Made by a program: the position numbers and the translations under genes
Notes under the pieces: generated by a model
What the model saw: only the letters and a program-made list of their open reading frames with translations
What the model was told of the DNA's origin: nothing
Databases searched by the model: none
Origin: Aeriscardovia sp040773385
GTDB taxonomy: Bacteria; Actinomycetota; Actinomycetes; Actinomycetales; Bifidobacteriaceae
NCBI GenBank assembly: GCA_040773385.1
Contig: JAXGWH010000011.1
Location: 1 to 37,247 of the forward strand
Length of the DNA stretch: 37,247 nt
Direction of reading: 5' to 3'
In this document: in pieces, positions 1 to 7,015 of the stretch
Layout of the letters: every line of letters starts with the position of its first letter
Position numbering within the stretch: the stretch's first letter is position 1

Positions 1-76
1 AAGAGTGATTCTCCCGGCTCTCGGCCAGCAGTCTGGCCGCCCGGTCCCTGAACTCCTTGGTGTATCTCGTACTCAT
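1..76 (-). CDS. IS3-family transposase OrfA, N-terminal fragment (cut by window edge)
   Basis: An ATG at 76 reading leftward opens a frame that stays open to the window edge. The 25 visible residues begin MSTRYTKEFRDRAARLLAES, which resembles the start of the helix-turn-helix OrfA protein of IS3-family elements (the 'YTKEFRDEAVRLL' pattern). In that family OrfA binds the IS ends, and an OrfAB frameshift product carries out transposition. The start lies only 7 bases after the integrase stop, so the IS end probably overlaps the integrase tail. The rest of the element lies outside the window, so completeness cannot be judged. Confidence 0.6.
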   Translation of the reverse strand, partial: MSTRYTKEFRDRAARLLAESRENHS

Positions 77-83
77 AGTTCAA

Positions 84-1926
84 TCATTCCTCATCGAGGG
101 GAAAACAGGAACAAAACCCAATCCATATCAAACCCTTATGGGAGTAGGGGGGTGGGGTTGTTGGTTGGTATTCGAATCCGATGGTTTCATCGATGGCGTC
201 GGGCATGGCGTAGGCGTAGCGGGCGAGGGTGAAGGCCGGGTTGTTCTGGCCGAGTTCCTGGACGATGAGGGGGAGTGGAACGCCCATGGCTATGCGGCTG
301 GTGGCGGCGTAGTGTCGCATGGCGTGGAAGGACCAGCCGCGTCGTGTTTTTGCGTTTTGTCGGTGTTCTGGGTAGGAGCCGGTGATTGAGGATACGTAGT
401 CGAATAGGGGGTTGAATTCTTTGTTGGCGATGTTGGCACGTCGTTGGTAGCCGCAGGCGCCGTTAACGATCTCGGGGTTGAAGTGGGTGCCTTCTTCGAC
501 TTGGACGGTGGCGTGTTGCATGGTGCGTGAGCGTGATCCGGCGGGGAAGAGGAGGAGTCGACGGAACAGGCGGATGCGGGTGAGGAGTTGGGGTTCCGTG
601 GTTGGTTGTTCGGGGAGGCAGGGGTCGTGCCAGAGTTCGTGCAAGTGTTGGGTCAGGAGCCATCCGAGGGGGATGAATCCTTGTTGCCATAGGGTGCAGC
701 ATTCGTGTTCGTTGGCTTGCCATAGGGAGAGGTGTTCGTCATTGAAGCGGGGGATGATGGCGGCGATTTGTTGACGGTGGTGACCGACTTTGCAGCCGTT
801 CCAGTTGGGCATGAACGCGGGTACGTGCACCACGCGTTCGCGTCGGCTTTTCGGTGCGGGCAATAGGAGGTGTCCTGCGTCGTCGCTGATCTGTTCATGC
901 ACGTGGATTACACCGCGCCAGGGGAGTGTGTTTTGGTCGGCGTCGTAGAAGATGGTGCCTCGCTGATTCGTGTTGGTGAACATGAGGCGGCATTGTGCTT
1001 CGCTTAAGAGGTGTTCGACACGCAGGGCGAGGAGTTCTCCGATACGGAGTCCAGCTCCCGCACCGAGTGCGAATTCGAGTCCTGATTGGCGGAATCGTTT
1101 GGCAAGCACCGTGGTGTCATGGATGTGGCGCTCTCGAGCTTTCACAGGATCGAGTTTCCATCGTTTCGGCTCACCGCGTCGCAGGCGAGCATGGTCAATG
1201 ATGTCCCGGGGCAGTCCGAGCGTGAACAGGTTGAGCGGGTCACCGTTGAGGCTTTCCGCTTGCCGGTGGCCGGCGTTCGCTAGATCAGTCCAGTATTTCT
1301 CACCGGTTTCTTGATTGATCTGGGTGTCCGCGCGATCAAGCGGCGTGCATTGACAAGTGCTGTAGGCCAGGTTGATGCACGCCGATACATAACGGGCCGA
1401 GGGGATATCGCCTGTGGGAATCGCTGCCATTTGCCGATTTGATTTCGAACCGCCCACGGGTACCTCATTACCGTATTCCTCGGGGTTACGACCTACCCAT
1501 GGTTTCGCCTGTTCAAATGTGGATCGGATCAGCATGCGTGCTTTGTGACAACTCAGTCACGTCCACGGCGTGGATAGCTTTCGGCGTGATCTGGGTAACA
1601 GGGGAGTCTCCGAACGCGCGCGAGTAGCGACGCACCATGGCTTCATATTGGCTGGCCGTGCGAGGTACCCAACGATGACGATTCGCCTCGAACCAACTAT
1701 GGAATGCCTCATCAAATGTGGGAGGCGTGCCCACGCGCTGCTCTATGTCGGGAATATAATCGCCAAGCCCTTGGCGCGCCTTGATCTCGGCATCCGCGTA
1801 ATCGCTCGCACTGGTCTGTCTACGCTTGCCCGTGACCGGATCGACCCACACCACACGAAGCGTAGCATGTCGTGCGGTAGGCGGATACACTTTCGCGCGG
1901 CCGTTCAGAATGAACTGCGCCTTCAT
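84..1926 (-). pseudogene. Tyrosine recombinase/integrase, split by a frameshift
   Basis: Two frames together make one phage-type integrase. The upstream frame (1926-1513, 137 residues from ATG) carries the arm-binding start (MKAQFILNGRAKVYPP) and a SAM-like core-binding domain. The downstream frame (1535-84) carries the catalytic domain. Counted from the Met at 1535, I see box I Arg164 in AGLRIGELLALR, a likely catalytic Lys229, box II His404-x-x-Arg407 (FHAMRH) and nucleophile Tyr440 (LARYAYA). The position usually His in 'LGH' is Gln430. About 150 residues separate Lys229 from box II, more than usual. The frames overlap at 1513-1535 and no ribosome binding site is obvious before the second Met, so the gene is probably inactivated. 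Sequencing error or recoding are alternatives. The last ~25 residues may be read from the neighbouring IS end. Base composition is clearly less GC-rich than the chromosome to the right. Confidence 0.8.
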
Positions 1927-1947
1927 TAAATATGCTCGGTTCCTCGG

Positions 1948-1969
1948 AATGTGTCAGACACATTGTGTC
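1948..1969. promoter_or_regulatory. Overlapping palindromes: candidate operator
   Basis: AATGTGTCAGACACATT (1948-1964) is a perfect inverted repeat with 8-base arms and a 1-base centre. A second palindrome, GACACA-T-TGTGTC (1957-1969), shares its middle half-site. The result is three half-sites in alternating orientation with a 7-base period. The site lies 22 bases upstream of the integrase start. The binding protein is unknown and no regulator gene for it is visible here. Confidence 0.5.
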
Positions 1970-1971
1970 AT

Positions 1972-1999
1972 TCACTAGCATGAAAACCCACAAAGTCAA
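1972..1999 (-). promoter_or_regulatory. Candidate integrase promoter
   Basis: Reading leftward, TTGACT (1999-1994) and TAGTGA (1977-1972) are separated by 16 bases and lie about 45 bases before the integrase ATG. The -35 matches the sigma-70 consensus well; the -10 is weak. The palindromic half-sites at 1948-1969 begin just after the -10, over the expected start of transcription. Confidence 0.4.
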
Positions 2000-2019
2000 T
2001 AAATACAATACATGAGAAG

Positions 2020-2062
2020 ATGCAAGAAGTGAAATTCCATGAGTTCCGCTTCAACGTCAAGT
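2020..2062 (+). other. Possible 3'-end remnant of a host gene at the element junction
   Basis: A short frame ending in TAA at 2060-2062 reads MQEVKFHEFRFNVK. It is followed 9 bases later by a terminator-like hairpin. Composition changes about here from AT-rich element DNA to GC-rich chromosome. This arrangement would fit an integrase that targeted the 3' end of a host gene and left a duplicate gene end. I could not identify the gene, and a stretch this short may be chance. Confidence 0.3.
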
Positions 2063-2071
2063 AAGCACTGA

Positions 2072-2106
2072 TCGACCAGACCGGGACTCGGTCTGTCGAT
2101 TCCTTC
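2072..2106 (+). terminator. Candidate rho-independent terminator
   Basis: TCGACCAGACCG (2072-2083) pairs with CGGTCTGTCGA (2089-2099) with one bulged base and a 5-base loop. A pyrimidine-rich stretch (TTCCTTCT) follows instead of a pure T run. It lies just after the possible gene remnant and before the hydrolase. Confidence 0.45.
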
Positions 2107-2151
2107 TCATTCCCTGATTCTTCTGCATTTCTCGGTTTTCTGGAGGACACA

Positions 2152-2854
2152 ATGGCTGACGAGCAGCCTGATCTGACGATGCCGCATGCCTATCTCATTC
2201 ACGGCACGTCCACCAAGGACGACGACTGGTTCCCCCTGGCTTGAGAAAGCCGCAGGGCAGTCCGATCCGGTGATCGGCCTGACACGCCTCGACCTGCCCG
2301 ACCCGTTCAGACCGGACCCCCAGCAGTGGGCGGACTCCATCGACCGGCAGATCGCCGCCGACCACGACATCGTGCTCGTGGCGCACTCGCTGGGCTGCAT
2401 CGCTGCCATCCGCTGGGTGGAACGGCATGAGCACGCCCGCAACATCGGCCTCGTGCTCGTCGGTGCGTTCGACAGGCCGCTTCCCCGCTACTCCGCGCTC
2501 GACCCGTTCGTCGAACCGCCCGTCGACTACACGAAGGTGGACGGCAAGCTGACCGATCCTGTCGTCATCACCGCCAAGGACGACCCGATCGCCCCGATGC
2601 GCGGCGCGCTCGGCGTGGCCGACCGGCTTGGCGCGCACGCCATCCTGCACGCCACGGGCGGGCACTTCCTCGCCTCCGACGGGTTCACGAGCTTCCCGAC
2701 CGTGCTCGACGAGCTGCGCTCCACCGCGCGTGCCGTCGCCCGTGTAGCGGCAGGACTGCCAGCGCGGCAGGCCGGTTCGTCCGATCCGGAGCAGGGTGAT
2801 GGCACCGCTGGTGTCCCTGATCCTGAGGAACCGTCGGCGAATACCGAGAACTGA
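2152..2854 (+). pseudogene. RBBP9/YdeN-type alpha/beta hydrolase, frameshifted
   Basis: The gene starts at ATG 2152 behind a GGAGG site five bases upstream. The first frame reads the family's N-terminal motif (AYLIHGTSTKDDDWFP) and stops at 2244. The +1 frame continues with WLEKAAGQSDP and the rest of the domain to 2854. All expected catalytic parts are present across both frames: nucleophile Ser in VAHSLG, Asp in AKDDPIAP and His in GGHF. The shift lies in a run of five C at about 2231-2235; four C would restore one frame of roughly 233 residues. RBBP9-like proteins are small serine hydrolases of mostly unknown substrate. The C-terminal ~45 residues are low complexity. It is probably a recent pseudogene, although a sequencing error or slippage-based phase variation would look the same. 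Confidence 0.75.
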
Positions 2855-2913
2855 CCCGCAGGACCGACCGCCGCATCCTCTTCCGCCTGGGGCGGGGAGG
2901 GAAGCAGGTCCGG

Positions 2914-2919
2914 TAGAGT
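2914..2919 (+). promoter_or_regulatory. Candidate -10 box (TAGAGT) for the UPF0182 gene
   Basis: TAGAGT fits the actinobacterial TANNNT -10 pattern and lies exactly 7 bases before the ATG at 2927, so transcription could begin at or next to the start codon. No clear -35 is seen. The G-rich spacer could equally serve as a ribosome binding site. Confidence 0.4.
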
Positions 2920-2926
2920 CGGGGGT

Positions 2927-5900
2927 ATGAGCACTCCTGGCGGGAACAACTTCCTGTTCGACCTTCTCTCCTCCCTGTCCGGCCAGTCCGGCGCCGGCGA
3001 TGCCACCGGAAGCACGGGCGACAACGGCGGAACCGGCGCCGGCGGCACCGGTCGTGACGGCCGCAGCGGCGGCGGTTTCAGCTGGGACGGCAACGGACTG
3101 CGCTGGGACTGGAGCAGCGTCCGGCGCAACGGCCGCCGCCTCAGCCGAACCGGATCGTCCGGACACATCCGCTGGGGCCATGGGTTCCTCGGCAAATGGC
3201 TGTGGATCGTCCTCGCCATCCTCGTCGCCCTCATCGCGCTCGTGGTCTACGGAGCCGTTTTCATCACCGACGTGCTCTGGTACACCCAGCTGGGCTACGG
3301 CTCGGTCATCTGGACCACCGTGGCCATGAAGGCCGGCCTGTGGATCGTGTTCGCCCTCCTCGTCGGCCTCGTCGGCTTCCTCTCCGCACACCTGGCCATC
3401 CGCTCGCGGCCCGCGGACGCGCAGGGCCGCTCCTACGTCACCGAGGACGGGGTGCTCACCGAACGGACGAGCTTCTCCTCGCGCGCCGCGCGCCGCGTGG
3501 CGTTCTGGGGTTCCGTGCTCGTGGGCGCGCTGCTGGGCGGCTCGCTCCTGTCCGACTGGAACCAGCTGCTCCTCGCCTTCCACGCCCAGCCGTTCGGCGT
3601 GAGGGATCCGCAGTTCGGCCTCGACGCCGGCTTCTACGTGTTCGTGCTGCCCGCCCTACACGCCATCGTCTCCGGATTGGTGATCCTCGCCACCGTCGGG
3701 CTTGTCGTCGACCTGCTCGCCCAGTCCGCGCTCTCGGGCATCCGCCTGAGAATGCCCCGCCAGGGCCGCGGCATGTTCTCCCTCACACGCCGCGCCGCCC
3801 GACAGACCGGTGTGTGGGTTCTCCTGCTCTTCCTCGTGCTCGCCGTGCAGACGTTCCTCGGCGCCTTCGACTCGCTCTCGCAGACCTCCGGGCGCATCAC
3901 CGGCGCCGCCTACACGCAGGTGCACGCCTCCATCCCCGCCTCCATCATCCTCGCCATCGGCCTGGCCGTGCTCGGGCTCACCATCGGCATCTGGCTCATG
4001 ACCAGCCGGCGCTTCACCGCCCAGGGCGACCAGACCGCCGTCAGCTGGAAGGACGCGCTCAAAGCCTGGCGCGTGCCCGCCATCGCCGTGGCCGTGCTCG
4101 CCGTGCTCGCCCTCGTGCTCGAGGGCGTCTGGCCCGCCCTGCTACAGCAGTTTGTCGTCACCCCCAACCAGCAGGAGCTCGAATCCACCTACATCTCGCG
4201 CAACATCGCCGCCACCCGCCGCGCCTTCGGCCTCGACAAGGTGAGGACCGCCACCTACAAGGCGTCCACGAACGGCAAGGCCGGGGCCCTCGCCTCCGAT
4301 GCGGAGACCACCGCGCAGATCCGCCTGCTCGACCCGCAGGTGGTGGCCCCCACGTTCCGCCAGCTGCAGCAGTCCAAGCAGTACTACTCCTTCGAGGACA
4401 CGCTCGCCGTCGACAAGTATGAGATCAACGGCAGGAGCTATGACACGCTCATCGGCGCCCGTGAGCTCGACCTCGCCGGAAACGACCAGCGCAACTGGGT
4501 CAACGACCACACTGTGTACACGCACGGCTACGGCGTGGTGGCGGCCTACGGCAACAAGGTGAGCGCCGACGGCCAGCCGCTCTTCTTCGAGTACGGCATC
4601 CCCACCAAGGGGGCGCTCACACGCAGCCAGCACTACGAGCCGCGCATCTACTTCTCGCCCAACGCCCCCGAATACTCCATCGTCGGCCATCCGGCCGGGC
4701 AGAAGAACTGGGAGTTCGACTATCCCACCGGTTCCGCCGGCACCACCACGATGTTCAAAGGCAGCGCGGGGCCGAATGTGGGCAACTTCTGGATCAAACT
4801 GCTCTACGCGCTCAAGTTCCACACCACGCAGATCCTCTTCTCCTCGCGCGTGACCCCCGACTCGCAGATCCTCTACAACCGCTCGCCGCTTGACCGGGTG
4901 CGAGCCGTGGCCCCGTACCTCGAGTTCGACTCGCGCGTCTACCCGGCCGTGGTGGACGGGCGCGTCAAATGGATCATCGACGGCTATACGGTCAGCGACA
5001 ACTACCCTTACTCGCAGAAGGTGGATCTGCACACCTCCACGCAGGACGCCATCACCCAGACCTCCCGTTCCATGCGCACGGTGACCAGCGGGCAGGCCAA
5101 CTATATGCGCAACTCCGTCAAGGCCACCGTCGACGCCTATGACGGGCATGTGGACCTGTACGCCTGGGACGCCTCCGACCCGGTGCTCAGGGCCTGGCGC
5201 AACGTGTTCCCCGGCCAGTACAAGCCGGTCTCCTCCATCTCGGCAGACCTCATGGCCCATCTGCGCTACCCGGAGTCGCTGTTCAAGGTGCAGAGGAGCC
5301 TGTTGGCGAAATACCATGTGACGAGCGCCTCCCAGTTCTTCAGCGCCGAGGACTTCTGGCAGACACCGGTCGATCCGACCATCCGCGCCAACGACAGCAA
5401 GGACTCGGACGCGGACACGGACGCGCTGCAGCCGCCGTACTATCTGACCATGCAGATGCCCGGACGCAGCCGGCCCGCCTTCTCCCTGTCGACGTCGTAC
5501 ATCCCCGCCGGTGCCTCCACACGCGAGATCCTCACCGGCTTCCTGGCGGTGGATTCCGACGCCGGGCACACCAAGGGCGTGATCGGCAAGGATTATGGCA
5601 CGCTGAGATTGCTGGAGCTGCCCAAGGACACGAACGTGCCCGGACCAGGACAGGCGCAGAACAACTTCAACGCCGACGCGACCGTCTCCCAGCAGCTCAA
5701 CCTGCTCGAATCCGGCTCCACCGACGTGGTGCGCGGCAACCTGCTCACCCTGCCCATCGGCGGGGGACTGGTGTACGTGCAGCCCGTCTACGTGCAGTCC
5801 AACGGCTCCACCTCCTACCCGCTGCTCAAGAAGGTGCTCGTCGCCTTCGGTGAGCACATCGGCTTCGCGGACACGCTCGACGAGGCGCTCGACCAGGTGT

Positions 5901-6256
5901 TCGGCGGCGACTCCGGGGCACTCGCCGGTGACGCGGACAACGCCTCAGGCCCGGCGTCCAAGAAGGGCGACAAGACCAGCTCCGGCGGTTCCGGTGCGAC
6001 AGGCGGACAATCAGGTGATTCGGACAACTCCGGCTCCACCGGTTCAAACCAGAACGGATCGTCCAGCAATGGCTCGTCGGCCGCCATCCCTCAGGAGCTG
6101 TCAGAGGCGCTCAAGGATGCCGACCAGGCGTACAAGGACGGCCAGGCGGCCCTGAAGAAGGGTGACTTCGCCGCCTACGGCAAGGCGCAGGACCGTCTCA
6201 AGGACGCGCTTTCGCGGGCAGTGGAGCAGTCCGGGCAGGGCACGTCCTCGAAGTAG
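2927..6256 (+). CDS. UPF0182 family large membrane protein
   Basis: This 1109-residue protein matches the actinobacterial UPF0182 family, whose function is unknown. The first ~85 residues are Gly/Ser/Arg-rich and probably cytoplasmic. About seven hydrophobic segments follow between residues ~89 and ~410, the first near GKWLWIVLAILVALIALVVY. A long extracytoplasmic domain with family-typical stretches (YISRNIAATRRAFGL, VDKYEING) runs to about residue 1000. A Ser/Gly/Asn/Asp-rich linker at ~1005-1050 then leads to a short charged helix at the C-terminus. Total length is somewhat above the usual ~950-1000. The ATG at 2927 follows a G-rich stretch. A terminator at 6279-6315 ends the transcript, so it is probably monocistronic. 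Family assignment is firm; role and substrate are unknown. Confidence 0.9.
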   Translation: MSTPGGNNFLFDLLSSLSGQSGAGDATGSTGDNGGTGAGGTGRDGRSGGGFSWDGNGLRWDWSSVRRNGRRLSRTGSSGHIRWGHGFLGKWLWIVLAILVALIALVVYGAVFITDVLWYTQLGYGSVIWTTVAMKAGLWIVFALLVGLVGFLSAHLAIRSRPADAQGRSYVTEDGVLTERTSFSSRAARRVAFWGSVLVGALLGGSLLSDWNQLLLAFHAQPFGVRDPQFGLDAGFYVFVLPALHAIVSGLVILATVGLVVDLLAQSALSGIRLRMPRQGRGMFSLTRRAARQTGVWVLLLFLVLAVQTFLGAFDSLSQTSGRITGAAYTQVHASIPASIILAIGLAVLGLTIGIWLMTSRRFTAQGDQTAVSWKDALKAWRVPAIAVAVLAVLALVLEGVWPALLQQFVVTPNQQELESTYISRNIAATRRAFGLDKVRTATYKASTNGKAGALASDAETTAQIRLLDPQVVAPTFRQLQQSKQYYSFEDTLAVDKYEINGRSYDTLIGARELDLAGNDQRNWVNDHTVYTHGYGVVAAYGNKVSADGQPLFFEYGIPTKGALTRSQHYEPRIYFSPNAPEYSIVGHPAGQKNWEFDYPTGSAGTTTMFKGSAGPNVGNFWIKLLYALKFHTTQILFSSRVTPDSQILYNRSPLDRVRAVAPYLEFDSRVYPAVVDGRVKWIIDGYTVSDNYPYSQKVDLHTSTQDAITQTSRSMRTVTSGQANYMRNSVKATVDAYDGHVDLYAWDASDPVLRAWRNVFPGQYKPVSSISADLMAHLRYPESLFKVQRSLLAKYHVTSASQFFSAEDFWQTPVDPTIRANDSKDSDADTDALQPPYYLTMQMPGRSRPAFSLSTSYIPAGASTREILTGFLAVDSDAGHTKGVIGKDYGTLRLLELPKDTNVPGPGQAQNNFNADATVSQQLNLLESGSTDVVRGNLLTLPIGGGLVYVQPVYVQSNGSTSYPLLKKVLVAFGEHIGFADTLDEALDQVFGGDSGALAGDADNASGPASKKGDKTSSGGSGATGGQSGDSDNSGSTGSNQNGSSSNGSSAAIPQELSEALKDADQAYKDGQAALKKGDFAAYGKAQDRLKDALSRAVEQSGQGTSSK

Positions 6257-6278
6257 ACTGTCTACCGGTCAAAATGAT

Positions 6279-6315
6279 GAAAAGCGGGGAGCGCGGGGCA
6301 AAATCCCGCGCTTTT
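6279..6315 (+). terminator. Rho-independent terminator after the UPF0182 gene
   Basis: GCGCGGG (6291-6297) pairs with CCCGCGC (6305-6311) around a 7-base loop, followed by TTTT. An alternative outer pairing, GAAAAGCG (6279-6286) with CGCTTTTC (6309-6316), supplies an A-tract, so the element may also work in the other direction. Confidence 0.8.
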
Positions 6316-6355
6316 CGCGCGTCCGGCAACCGGACGCAACGAGGGAAGGCACGGC

Positions 6356-6955
6356 ATGGCATCGGATTTCTGGCTCATCGCAGGTCTGGGCAACCCCGGC
6401 AAAAAGTATGAGGGCACCCGCCACAACATGGGCTTCATGGTCCTCGACCAGCTGTGCGAGCGGTGGAACGTGGGCCTGCACGACCACAAGGGCCTGGCAC
6501 TGGCCGGCCGGGGCATGATGAGCCTCGACGGTAGCACGGCCAAGGTGTTCCTCGCCAAACCCCTCACGTACATGAATGATTCGGGCGACGCGGTCAGCTC
6601 GCTCGCGCAGTATTACAATATCGACCCCGCGCACATCATCGTCATCCACGACGATATGGACCTCGACTTCGGCCGCATCAAGGTGAAGAACGGCGGTTCG
6701 GCGGGCGGGCACAACGGCATCCGCTCCATCGACCGCTCGCTGGGCACGAACGCCTACAACCGCGTGCGCATGGGCACCGGCCACCCCCAGCGAGGCCAGG
6801 GCGCGCACGATCGGACGATCGGCTGGGTGCTCGGCTCCCTGCCCCCGTCGCAGAGAAAACAGCTGCCGGACTTCCTCGCCGACGGGTCGGACGCGGTGGA
6901 GACGATCATCTTCCACGGCCTCGCTGCGGCACAGGAGCACTACAACGCCCGGTGA
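6356..6955 (+). CDS. pth: Peptidyl-tRNA hydrolase
   Basis: This enzyme cleaves peptidyl-tRNA released prematurely from ribosomes and recycles the tRNA. The 199-residue length is normal. Family motifs are intact: GLGNPGKKYEGTRHNMGF at the N-terminus with Asn13 and catalytic His23, KPLTYMNDSG with Asn74, HDDMDLDFG with Asp99, and GGSAGGHNGIRS with Asn120. The ATG at 6356 follows GAGGGAAGG a few bases upstream. It lies behind a terminator and is followed 60 bases later by mfd in the same direction, as in many actinobacteria. Confidence 0.97.
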   Translation: MASDFWLIAGLGNPGKKYEGTRHNMGFMVLDQLCERWNVGLHDHKGLALAGRGMMSLDGSTAKVFLAKPLTYMNDSGDAVSSLAQYYNIDPAHIIVIHDDMDLDFGRIKVKNGGSAGGHNGIRSIDRSLGTNAYNRVRMGTGHPQRGQGAHDRTIGWVLGSLPPSQRKQLPDFLADGSDAVETIIFHGLAAAQEHYNAR

Positions 6956-6962
6956 GGGACAG

Positions 6963-6977
6963 GATATTCCCAATATC
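6963..6977. promoter_or_regulatory. Perfect 6-3-6 palindrome upstream of mfd
   Basis: GATATTCCCAATATC is a perfect inverted repeat with 6-base arms and a 3-base centre, in an AT-rich island between pth and mfd. It could be an operator or part of a promoter; no known consensus is recognised. Confidence 0.3.
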
Positions 6978-7015
6978 TTGCATTTCGATTTCTGAGGACG
7001 GCGGATCGGACGACG

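Noticed and set aside
4142..5857. Long - strand frame opposite the UPF0182 gene
   Set aside because: Same antisense effect; no recognisable domain or ribosome binding site, and the sense frame matches a known family.
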